Positions 10,857-23,600 of a stretch of DNA of 64,000 nt are shown in pieces. The stretch spans positions 39,807,993-39,871,992 of the forward strand of contig NC_088644.1 of the NCBI RefSeq assembly GCF_964019385.1. Direction: 5' to 3'. The position numbers and the translations under genes were made by a program. Numbering within the stretch: the stretch's first letter is position 1; every line of letters begins with the position of its first letter. Under the pieces are notes generated by a model. It ran no database searches. It was not told where the DNA came from and was given only the letters and a program-made list of their open reading frames with translations. This DNA comes from Sycon ciliatum (lineage: Eukaryota > Porifera > Calcarea > Leucosolenida > Sycettidae).

Positions 10857-13800
10857 TTAGAGAAATGCTGGAGGCTTAGCAACATAGCTAAATAATTGAC
10901 AGTCCAGGTGATACGCATTCTGCACATCATAGAACTCTTTAACTGTTAACTCTGAATTCAAGTGGTTCACAACTGAGGTGTTCGCAAGCGTTGTCATCTC
11001 ACTACGCACGGGAGAAGTCACTTCATCCGCTATGCCAATTGCTTGCAGAGCATGCACAGCACTCTGCGGAAGCTCCTCCACCTTGGCAATGAAATGATAT
11101 TGAACTACGCAGGGCTGACACAAGTCGGTGACGGGCATCCAGTCATCTCCCGTCAACACTGGACCGCGCTTGGCGAGGAACTGCATCACACTCCGATAGG
11201 TCACGTTCCCTGAAGCATTGCCGGCCTCAGTTAGAATCCGCTCCGGACTCATTCCTTGCCATGATGGATCCTGCTCCTGTGTGGTATTGTCGCCTGTCGC
11301 AGGAACTGAACTGTTCAGTTTGTTCAATGTGTGATTGTCCGTGAGGTGTGATGATAATTCTCCATACAGTGATACAAGGCGGTGGACGGGATGCTGCACA
11401 ATGGCTAACCTGTAGCAGAGAGGGAGAGACCCATGCATAACAGTTACCACACAGACCAATAGACAGCCGTCCCCGGGTATACTGAGCCCCATACATACCA
11501 CACACGCACAGAGACCAACAGACAGCCGTCCCCAGATATACTGAGACACATACATACCACACACGCACAGGGACCAATAGACAGCCGTCCCCGGGTATAC
11601 TGAGCCCCATACATACCACACGCGCACAGAGACCAACAGACAGCCGTCCCCAGATATACTGAGACACATACATACCACACACGCACAGGGACCAATAGAC
11701 AGCCGTCCCCGGGTATACTGAGCCCCATACATACCACACACGCACAGAGACCAACAGACAGCCGTCCCCAGATATACTGAGACACATACATACCACACAC
11801 GCACAGAGACCTACAGACAGCCGTCCCCAGATATACTGAGACCCATACATACCACACACGCACAGGGGCCAATACTGATACCCGTCCCCGGATATACTGG
11901 CATTCACACAATACAATGGAATACATAGCGCGGGAACCTGAAAATGAATTGTATTGATTTATTTGAATTCGGCATCTCAACAGTACAATGTACAACTAGG
12001 GAAGATCCGAATGACAATAATATACATAAACATAAATGAGGGATATGAATGTACTGATATACTTATAGGTGCTACAGCCAATCATTTTATCTAAACAAAT
12101 TCTTAAATTCTAGAAGGATGCAGGGACAGACGGTGGGAAACAGTGTTGAGATCTTATTGTGCTTTCTTAAAGGCACGACTTCACCACTGGTAGGTATTTG
12201 CAATATTTACAGTCATCGTATATCCGCTAATAAAGTATCGACAAGTTCCTTCTAGATATTCTGGCAGCATTGTTACGGCTAGTCCTGCTGGCTGTGACAT
12301 TGTAGGAGTTGCATTATAAGTATATTTTTCACAGTAAAAAAGTATTTATTTGTAGAGCTTGTGTGGACACAGATTCCTAGGTTCGAACCCTGGGTTAGAT
12401 GTAACCGCAAGGCAACCAGCCAATGCTGTACATGCAGAAGAGATGGGATACTGCTTGTCAGCCAAACATGCTACCACTGATCTCGTCTGTCTGTGTCTGT
12501 CTATAGGTGCTCCAGTGTGTAACTGAAAGTATGTATGTACTTCAAGTACATACATGGATATGCAACCTGGTGCAGTGAGCCCTTTACTAGGCTTTAGCCA
12601 AGCTGCCTCAGCTATCCCTGATTGTGAAGTCAATTTTGAAATGGTCAATGCCTTACTTGTAGTAGGCTCTCAGTCGATCCCTGATTTCCGGCATGGCCAA
12701 GTGGCCAAGTGGCTTCAGTGAGTAGCTTGAGTTGTGAAATTGGAACTTGTCAGCAACCTCCTGGAGGATGTAATCCCATACATGTGATGTTGCAGAGTGC
12801 AAAGAATTTCCTGGAGTGGAAGATGACAACGATAGGAAGATGAAAATAAGGATGAGATTGACGACGGCAGCAGCAACGGCAGTTACGACCAACACAAGGA
12901 CACAGGACTTTTGAGGATGAGCCACACTGTGATGCCCGAAAAGGGAGTTCACCGTGATTCTAAATATTGGAATGTAACTGACATCGAACATTGCTCTTCG
13001 CCACACCTCAACTATTACTTGCATAGCTATTCACTTAAAATTATTTCAATTAAAAAATTGGTCTGTGACCATCATCGGGAACTGATAAGATCATGGGACC
13101 GGAACTCGCTCAGTCTCCCACGCGCTGCCTCCACCCTATTCACTAGATCCCCGATCTTTGCTGGCTATGTGTTTTGGGCAACATTACCAACGCAGGCCAA
13201 GACCAGCACGTCGATGGATAATTTTGTTGCTAAAATCTCTGCTCAATTATAGGTTTCATGTACATGTATATCCTGCTGGTTTGTCTCCTCCTTTGCCTTC
13301 TTTGCCTCTTATTTGTATTCTTTTATCTGTTTTACTGCTGTGGTTGGCTTTCACCCTTGTCTCAGTTTTATTGGCCGTCATCATGATGTGCCATGAGATA
13401 ATGATATAAATACAAATACAAATAATACTACTTCTGAAGTATAATAATACTACTTCTGAAGTATAATTATACTGATAATTATACTACTTCTGAAGTATAA
13501 TTATACTACTTCTGAAGTATAATAATACTACTTCTGAAGTATAATACTACTACTTCTGAAGTATAATACTACTACTTCTGAAGTATAATTATACCACTTT
13601 AGAAGTACTTCTGAAGTATAATAATACTACTTCTGAAGTACATGTATAATGATTATACTTCGAAGTAGTATAAATAAATAATAATAATAATTCCCTCAAA
13701 CCAGTTAATAATAATTATTATTATTACTTCAGAAGTACTTCAAGTATTATTATTATTATTATTATTTATTTATACTACTTCAAAGTATAATCATTATACA

Positions 13801-14412
13801 TGTACTTCAGAAGTAGTATTATTATACTTCAGAAGTAGTATAATAGTGCTGCAGTTAATTCCACAACCCAGCTACCCGACACTCACCAAGTCGAGGGACA
13901 ACACAAAAGACGGCCTCCATGTCGTCGTCGTAGAACAAGTGCCGCAGGAGTCTCTCCTCCATTGCTTTGGTCAAGGCGTTCTCGAAGTTGCCCGGCTCAC
14001 CTATTTTTCCAGTTGTAGCCTTGCATACACGCTCCACTGGTGATGCATGATTGTATTTGGAAGGTGGCTGCATACGTAACAGAACATAACAGTTTTCATC
14101 AACAAGCTCAATAGAAGTGGGCAGCTGTGGACTAATATTCATCAGTTTGAGGGCATGAAGGGGCTAGGGGACAATGGATGGATATAGTCTATTAATATAA
14201 TAAATATATTATGATAGATGGCACAGCTGTTCATTGAAATCCAGTCCGGCAAGGGGGGGGGGTACTTCCTAGGCATCTCCTCACTTGCCTGTGCTGATCT
14301 GACCCAAAAAGGATCACACATCTATGGGGCAGGAGTGCACACAAACGTTCACACACTTGCAGACACATACAAACGCATACACAGCCACCCCCCCCCCACA
14401 CACACACACACG

Positions 14413-14464
<52 letters not shown>

Positions 14465-14509
14465 CACACACACACACACACGCCACACACACACACACAC
14501 ACACACACG

Positions 14510-14553
<44 letters not shown>

Positions 14554-14570
14554 CACACACACACACACGC

Positions 14571-14642
<72 letters not shown>

Positions 14643-17600
14643 TCTAAAACTATTTAGACTGGAGAAGGAACTAGTGCATTCTAGACACAGGTAACATGTA
14701 ACAAAAGATCTGAGAGAAGATCTGTTTACTCTGATAAACTAGGCCTACAGTCAACTTGGCTAATAATGACTGCGGATATAACGACAATTCGCGAATAACG
14801 ACAGAATTTCCATGCCCAGAGCAAAGTCCCATCTAACTGTATACATTTAACTTCGGATACAACGACTATCTGAATAACGACAATTCGCGAATAACGACAA
14901 GCCTTTTAGTGCCCCGAGGTCATATTCACTGCTTGAATAACGACTTTCTGGGCTTTTGACAGCTATTTGAAGTACCTGTCATGCAGAATTACCAGAACTC
15001 ATGCCAGGCATGGCGGTGGATAAAGGCACACCTGCAGCCAAGGGGGGGGGGGGGCTTTTTATTTTTTTGCTTCTAAATACATGTTGGAGTGATCAGCACA
15101 ACTACAATGTCCTGTAGTTGTCTACTACCGTACTGGCAATATATATGGTCGCAGTGAGGCCATGAAGCGTTACATTGGCACATGTTTACCGCACGCAGGG
15201 CGTTACATGCAAAGTCGCACAGGAGGCGTTACACAGGTTTCTATATTGCCGCATTGTCACCAGGAAACTGGTAAACACATCGCTCTTCTTCGCAAAACGA
15301 CCTCGGGAAAGAAGAAACCTTTGAGATCGCCAACCACTGAATGATGCGCCTTCGAGTGTCAGGACTTCCTGCTGCGTCCAGTTTTGAACTTTTCACCACG
15401 CGGTACACGTGCTTTCACAGTTTTTAGCCTTTTTTTTGTAGTGCAAACTGCAATGAAAAGATCGCCGCACCCCGCCGGACGCGCGTTACGAACGCAACGA
15501 AAATTTGTCGCACTAGCCTGGTCGCGCGTTACGCCGCACCCCCCCCCCCCCCCCCCCCCCTGCGTTACGCGTTACGCGGCAACATATATTGCCAGTACGG
15601 TACATGATTGTACAGTAATCATCATACATGTCATGTACATGTCCCTGGCTGTAGATGGCTCCAAAACTTGCAAAAGGCTAGTTTTTCATTTCCCTTCCAT
15701 ATCGACTTTATAGTTCCTTTCAATTGTAATATGAAAATGGGGTACACGTTGGTATAGAGCATGAAAAGAGCTTCATTTTGATATGCGGGTCATACTATAC
15801 AAAAATATGGGTTCACATACATTCAAATGGGACTTCGGGTATAAGGACACTTCGCGAATAAGGACATTTTTCCGATGCCCCGCCGAATGTCATTATAAGC
15901 GAAGTTGACTGTACTCACCAAAGTCTGGTAATTGTGCCGTTGCGCAAGAACTTCATCCACCAAGGACTTTTTCTCTGTGCGGGATGGAATAGAAAATGCA
16001 AATGATTTTTAAACAGAACACACGATCAGTGGCAGCTAATGTTAATGTGGCCAGCTTCCACACCCACGGGGAAAATGCTCGTCTCTCTTTGGAGTCCACA
16101 AACGGTGCAACCCTTTCACTGATACCCAGCTAGCTGCATCATCTACAGTCAATCTCGTGGATAATGACCTAGGGTGAAACAACAACTCGCGATTAGCGAC
16201 ACAATCTTCAGGCCTGATGGCCAAAAAACGTGACAGATCACGAATGACGACACTTTTGCATGCACGGCCGAGGGCCGAAAGAGGGAAATGGCATTATGTG
16301 CAAATGCCGCTTTGCCTCAGGCCAATTCCAAGCTTCAGTGGATGACGATCATCACCACTTGTAGCTCTTTGAAACGGAGATAACAATAGAGAGGAACAGA
16401 GTTCTGGCTGACAGTCCACAACTGCAGTAAAACCTATAACTAAAGACCACCGTGACTAGCGACCAGCCTGGTGCTACAGACCACTTTGCCAGGCACGGGC
16501 GGTCTCACATTTGTATTATGGTTGTGCGGTGCAAACCTCGAACTAAGAGCTAAGGACCACCTACCGCTAAAGACCGCTTTCTCTGGCCCCAACGGGTGGT
16601 CGTTAGTTACAGGTTTTACTGTTATTGCATCCTCTCAGTATTGACTGTAGTACTGGCATAGTCGACATTGCATGACTGTGAGTTCAGTCTTTAGTGTCCA
16701 TGCTGTAGCCGCACCATTACAAATTTCACACCGTCAAAAAATGGCCAGGTGAAACAGGAACTTGAATTCCAGTTCATACATCTCAAGAACACAGAATGAG
16801 ATAGATACTCAGGGATTTCTCACCAGCATCTACATCAGGCTTGCCCTGGATAATAACTGGCAGTGGATTCGCGCTGTCGGAAGACCGGCTGAGAACATTG
16901 TTAAACTCGGGGCTACTGGAACTAGAACGAGACTCTTCTTGAGCTGAGGGATACAGCAGCAAAGGCAGTAAGAACGTGTTGCAGGTGTTATGTGGTCATC
17001 AGAGCCATAGACTGAACACTATAATTATTACTGTCCAAGAGTAAACGAGTATCGCCGAAGTCGCATCAACCTCTTCTTCACAAGCGTAAACGAGCAGTTT
17101 AAATTGTTCGCAAACATTATCAAAGCCATGCTTGAACATTACTACTTGCAATAAATCTCACTCCCAATTCGATAACATTGTGTGCCTGTATATCGTTGGG
17201 CCAAGTTCTCGTTTCCCGTGTGAATCAAAATGGACAAGAAAAAGAAAGAAAAGAGAAACAGCAAGGAGACTGGAGAGACAGAGAAAAGAAGGAAAGAATA
17301 GCACGGCATTTTGTAACGATGAAAGTGACTTGAAGTCAACATAATAATTATATTATGCATTCCGTGTGGTGCGTAACCGGGACTGTCTCTTTTTATCGAC
17401 CTTCAGATTCTGGAAATTCTCATTTTGTTGCATCAGTTACAACAGCAAGTAATGCAAACATCTGCCTGTGTGACTCTGCTTTGAAAGACCTGCAGTGGCC
17501 CAGTCACCCATGATCATCATTCTGTATCCATACCAGGATTTTAGCCAGGACACAATTGTAGGCAGGCAGGGAGGGGGGGGGGGGGAGGGTAGGGGAAACA

Positions 17601-20600
17601 AACAGTTCTCCCTTTATTCCATGTTCCACTATTGCCTTGTCACACAAAATGCAACATATGATTGTCCGGAGCAATCGAGTTGTGGCCGCATTTTCACTGT
17701 GTGAACTGAAAAAGAACACAAAAATCGTAAAATGAGTAGGGTGTCGTTGAGCTATCAGCATTGGGAGGGCATCCGAAGAGGGGGCGCTGCGCCTCCCCCC
17801 CCCCCCTCCCCACGGCAAGAACACTGCATACACACCGTACCTTTCTTCTGCACCAGAGTGCCGCTGTTGCCGTTCATGTGAACCGAAACTTTGTTGTGGA
17901 CAAAAGTGCGGTGCTTGCCAGCCCTGCGATAAAACTGTACCGAGTGCTTTTCATCTGCAAACATAGAGCGTTAAGAGTGTCAAACACAGCAAACCAAGCA
18001 CACCCGTCGAGGATTTTATAAAAGCAAGAAAGAACCGCTCCCGTAAAAGACACACCTGTGGTGTATAAGGCAGCATTGTGGAGTCAGAGTTATAATATAA
18101 TATGCTATTTCCGTGTGGAGAGGTGGTATTCAGCATCTTGATGTGGCAAGCTGAACAGGGGCCCTACTTCGAAGCACTTCAGTCATGTTCGGATGAATGA
18201 CTTGTGCTGTTCTAGTGTCTGATTCGATGCTTGCATCTTGTGCTGTGTGGGGCCTCAGAGGTTAAACGTGCAGGCGGTTTGCGACTGATGTATTGCAAGC
18301 CTGGACTCTTGTGGCCCACCAAATTCTCAACACACCGTTTTTCTAGCCTTGCAAAACTCCATGATAAACCTAAGGTTGCGTTTGGTTGGGCAAGTTCGGA
18401 ATGTAAATGACAACCAATCTGGAATGAGAATCACCTGACCAAGCCAACGAGCAAGAATGATTCCCGGTGATTCCCATTATGGACCGTGACCTACAACACA
18501 CAACCTAAGAATAGGGGTGGGGATGGGGAACATTAACCTGTGACCTTACTCGTTGGCCTGCGGCGCTGATGGTACCCGAGCAGCTGGTGCTCAGAAAGCT
18601 CCCCAAACGAATCTGAAGTTATCTCAATTTCCTGCAGCTCGCGAAGTCCTGGACAGTTTACAAGTATTCACACAAACATTCGAAGATGACAAGGAAGTTC
18701 ACAGTTGAATAGCGCTTACCTGAATACCGGTATTAGTTGCAAACACATCGAACTCTAAATAGACACATACACAGACATTGTATACTTTTACTGCATCAAC
18801 CTGGCATCTACATCAGGACAGTGCTGGCAACTGAAATCCGACCCCTGCCTGAGCTCACATCCCAAAGACCCAACACGGGATGGTAAAACTGCAAAACAGA
18901 GACTGCTAGAATGTGAACCCACCGCTCAGGGGTCGGATTTCAGTTGCCAGCACCGTACATGACTGTTTTTTTTTGTTTTTGTTTTTTTTAGTTTTTTTTT
19001 TACGAGAAACCACGAACCTCGAGAACAGAATACTGCATGGTAGAGGTGGTTGCAGACGCAACTGTGGTGGTGAAAACTGAGCATCTCCGCCGACCTGAGG
19101 TCTCGGCTTCAGCGACACTTCAGAGCACCAAAAACTGGGGAGGAGTAGGCACAGGGGGAGGGGGGGGGGGTACATTTATATAGAGGAAGGAAAAACGGAA
19201 AGATGATACATGTGATAGAGGAAGAAAATAAAAAATAAAAAATAAATAAAATAATAAAAAATAAAAAAAATAAAAAGGGGGGAGCCAGGGTGCAAGCAGA
19301 GAGGGTGTTCAGGGAGTGTTCAGAGGGCATCTGTGGCTGAACGCCAGTCTCGGCTGCGGAGCGACTTGTAGGCGCCTTCCTTGAATGCCTGCATTCCCTT
19401 CTGCGTGGGAAGGTTGCGTAGCAGGGCAGATGGGAGACGATTCCAGTCTTGGATCGTGGCATGGGGGAATGATCGGAGAGCACTATTACGGGCTCCGGCG
19501 GGCAGTGTCGGTGCTAGTTGGTGCTGGTGCTGGTTCTTTTGCTGGTGGCGAGTGGAGCGCCGGTGCTGGTTTGCAACTGCCCTCGGTGGTGTCATGGTGG
19601 TCAGGATTGGGGGACCGTCGATCCAATGCAGCTTGTACAGGAATGTGAGTGCTGCGACTTGACGCCGAACAGTGAGGCTTGGGAGGTATGACCCTGGGCC
19701 GATGAGCTTTAGGGCTCGATGCTGTACCCGGTCCAGCTGGTTCAGGGTAGACTGGGACGCACCCAACCATGAAGCGGGCAGTACTCAAGCACTGGGCGGA
19801 CGAAGCCGCGATACACTGCATACTTGGCCTTGCTGTCGAGAATGGGCAGGGCCTTCCTCATGAAGCCAAGACGTTGGTGACCACGGACTGCAACCCGTCG
19901 AATGTGGGAGCGAAAGGAGAGGCTCCGATCAAAGAGCACTCCGAGCAACTTCAGCTCCTCCACTTCCTCTATGGCCACCCCATTGAAAGTGGCTGGAGGA
20001 ATCGGCTAGGGTTGACGGTGATGCGAAATTGTCAAGACTTGCGACTTTGTCGGCTCGAATGCGATCTTCCAGCTCTGGCCCCATTCAGCTAAGGCATCCA
20101 CAGCAGTCTGGAGCTGCGCTAGGCCAACTGGGAGAGCGGTCAGGGATGGGATGCACTGATAAAGCGTGGTGTCATCTGCATATATGGCGAGCTGGGTTGT
20201 GGCTGGGAGGTGGTCCTCCATGTCATTGACATATAGGAGGAACAGAGTGGGGCCCAGTATGCTCCCTTGCGGCACACCTGAGCTGATTCGGAATTTAGGT
20301 GAGGTTTGTCCACTCACAACGGCCTGGATTCGTCTATCCGCCAGGTAGCTGTGGAGCCACTTGAGGAGGTTCCCGGACACTCCGTAAGCCTTTGCCTTGT
20401 GAAGGACACCTGCGTGGGAGACTTTATCGAAGGCCCCCGCAATGTCGACGGCAACAATACGTACAGCACCGCCAGCAGCTGCTATCTTGCTCCATTGGTG
20501 GTGTAGTCCTGTTAGGAGATCAGCAGGTCCTAACCCTCGACGAAAACCGAACTGGTGGTTTGAGAGTATATTATTTCGTTCGAGAAAGTTGGTGAGAGCA

Positions 20601-23600
20601 CGGTTAACAACTGCTTCCATTGTCTTGGAGATGAGCGACAGGAGGGAAATGGGCCGATAGTTCGATGGGGCTGACTTTGACCGTTTCTTATGGACTGGGA
20701 CGACACTTGCCACTTTCCAAGACTGTGGTTGTGTCCCCGACGTCATGCACTGGCGGAAGAGCAAGCATAGTGGCACTGCAAGGTGCTCAGCGTTGGCTTT
20801 GAGGACTCTGCCCGGAACTGCATCAGGGCCTGACGCTTTCGAAGGATCAAGGGCCCTCAGCAATTTACAGACCTCAGCAGGGCGGAAGCGAATACTTAGG
20901 AGACGGCTTTGGGAGCGAGGCTGGACAAAGGGGAATTCAGATTCCTCATTGAAGTCCTGTGGGCCGAGGCTGCACTTATCGGCGAAGTACTGACCAAGGC
21001 ACTTGGCCTTCTCCTGACTGGTTGTGTACTCAGTTCCATCAGCAGATCGGAGTGTTGGTATATCAGCGCTGCGGCCCTTGCCACCCGCACGCTTGATAGT
21101 GGACCACCATTCCTTGTCCCGAAGGCTACCAGTGGTGAGTTTCTGCCGGAGCATGGTAATATGCCGTTCTCTGTTTCGCTGGATGGTACTGCGTGCAGAG
21201 GCTGCAGCTGTGCGGTAGTGTGCTTTCTTATCAGCACTGTCGGGATTTGAGCGCATCTGGTGCCACATCTGTCGCTTGGTGTTGACTGCAGCTGTACACT
21301 CCGGTGTCCACCAAGGTTCGTCGGAGGGGCGCGATGAGATAACTCTGTTGGGTATGAATTGTGCCATTCCTTCGAGGATCCTCTTGGTGATGTTGTCGCA
21401 GCTGAGATCCGGTTCAGGTCCGAGCATGCTCTCCCAGTCTGTTGTTCGGTAGAAGTGGGCAAGCCGCTCCCAGTCTGCGCGGTGGTATCGCCAGACTCTA
21501 CGCGATGTCTTGGGCTCACGGGTGAGCTTCACAGGAAAGTCAACTTGGAGGACAGCATGATCAGAGAGTCCAATAGGCGGGTGTGCCTTAACAGTTGCTG
21601 GTGAAGGGAAATCAGACATCACCAGGTCCAGGGTGTTATCACCTCGGGTGGGTACGTCGACATGTTGACTCAGGCCATGGTAGCAGCAGATATCCTCTGC
21701 ATACTCTCCAGCTCAGGTGGTCTTGTTGCTGCAGAGCCAGGCAGCGTTATGCACATTGAAGTCGCCGGTCACAATGACATTTGATCCGTAGGTACGGGAT
21801 GCCTCCAGCGTGTTGTCCAAGTATTCCAATAGCTAGAGATCTGTCTCCGAACAGGACCCGGGCCGATAGGCTGCACAGATAACAACTTTCTGTCCACTCT
21901 GCGTCGTGACACTCAGCCAGATGATCTCGTGATCATGGCACTGGATGTGATCAAGATGTTCATATCCTAGGCCAGCCTTCACCCAGACTGCTACTCCACC
22001 ACCGTGTGCAGAGCGATCCTTGCGGATGGGGGTGTGATAGCCAGGCATGGCTGCTTCAGAGTCGCTGCACTTCTCTGGCGTAAATTTTGTCTCTGTGACT
22101 ACTGCTATATCTGGCTTCAGGGTCTGGAGGGTGTGGCGGAATTCTGCAAGCTTGGACGATAGGCCAAAGGCATTTGTCACCAAGAGTCTGAACATCGTTG
22201 GTTGGCTACTGGGCATCGTGCATGCTGGACGATCCCTTGAGGGCACCAGACAATTCATCAGTGTGCTGGAACTCACCAAGTTTGGATTGCAGTCCGAAGG
22301 CATTTGTCAGCAGGAGCGTTCGGCTTGGGGGAATCATTTGGATTGCTGCTCAGTGCGTTCCTTAAATCGCCATGGCCTCGCGTACAGGGGCCTTGGCCAG
22401 AAATTCTCAGTTGTGACCAGGGTGAGGTCCTTAGCGTCCACAGTTAGGTGGGCAGACACTCTTCCTGCCTCCGTGGTGTGGAGGCTGCAAGTGTGCACCG
22501 TTGCCGCACCCCCTGCTGCAACTGTACGCTGGCGGGTGAAGCATTTCAGTCCCTCCTCAGTACAGCTTGAGCTTAAATTGCCTACATACAAAACTGCCCT
22601 CCTGGACCTGGGAGGCTCTCCTGACACCAGTTGCCAGCTGTCGTCGTCTAAGACCTCCAGGACTGGCTTGGAGCGATGTTTAGCGCTCCTGCTGTAGGGG
22701 CCCTCAATGCCAATGTCAATGATCTCAGAATTACTGTCTTCCTCACCGGACGCCTCAGGGTCACTGCCAGTGTCACCCACGCTACGGGGCTCACCCGTAC
22801 TAGCAGTGCACGCGGCAGCCTGGCCTGTGCGGGTACGGGTACGATTTCTTGACGATTTCGTAGATCTACTCTTCGTACGCTGGCTCTGCTGAGGAGCTTG
22901 AATATTTGGGAGAACACTTGCCTTGGCAATGGCGGCTTCCTTGAGGGAGACAACTTCCTGAGTCAGGCCTGACACTTGCCGCGACAGGTCATTGATTCTT
23001 TTGTTGAGGCGATCCTCGCGATCGGCCGACTCGGACGCTAAGTTCGCCAGGGTCTTGATAACCTCAATCACAGACGACTCGATACCCGGGAGGGAGCACA
23101 ACAGTTTTGTCTCTACCTCTGAGAGCCCCTTGAGGGCGGCCTTTGTAGCTGGGGGCATGGCCGCCAGAGGTGGGTCAGCCCTACTACACGATACTAACTA
23201 ACTAATACTGCTAGTGGTCCTCTTGGCCACGCCGACGGGCTGCCAGAGACTGAAAAACTGCGGAGCTCAAAAATTTGCTTCCACTTCAGATGGTGGCCTC
23301 TGTACAGTCAAACTAATGAATAACAACAACCTTGAGGTGTGAGAACAACTCGTGAATAAACGACACCATCTTCTGACCTACTAACCAGCATACCTGTGAA
23401 ATCCGCTGACTCATGCTGTATACTTAGTGCCCATTAGAAAATCCGCTGACTCACCCCATACCAATTGAAATCATTCGCGTAACCTCTATAATGATGACAG
23501 CAGAGCGTCATACAGCGCTTGATTGGACGCTGCGGATATCTATGATAATACAGCGCCTGATTGGACGCTGTGGATATCTATGATAATGATAATCGTTGGC

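Larger units (their letters stand above)
18961..23230 (-). mobile_element. CR1/L2-like LINE, nearly full length, decayed
   Basis: Minus-strand LINE in sense orientation in intron 1 of sulfotransferase A. ORF1 (22334-23158) has a coiled coil and an RRM-like strand (AVLYVGNLSSS). ORF2 begins near 22303 with an AP-type endonuclease (DIAVVTETKF). The reverse transcriptase follows, with PQGSILGPTLFLLYVNDMED and YADDTTLYQCI, ending SRDWRSATDAL at 19320. ORF2 is broken by in-frame stops at 21833-21835, 21713-21715 and 20006-20008 and by a one-base frameshift near 19770. A poly(A)-like end lies at about 18965-19001. A second member of the family is at 60541-62470. Confidence 0.9.

Noticed and set aside
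12375..12400. B-box-like GGTTCGAACCC
   Set aside because: The motif is palindromic and no A-box or cloverleaf surrounds it.
19767..20006. Second frameshift in the 19 kb LINE near 20006
   Set aside because: The frames on either side of 20006 are the same; the break is a single in-frame stop, not a shift.
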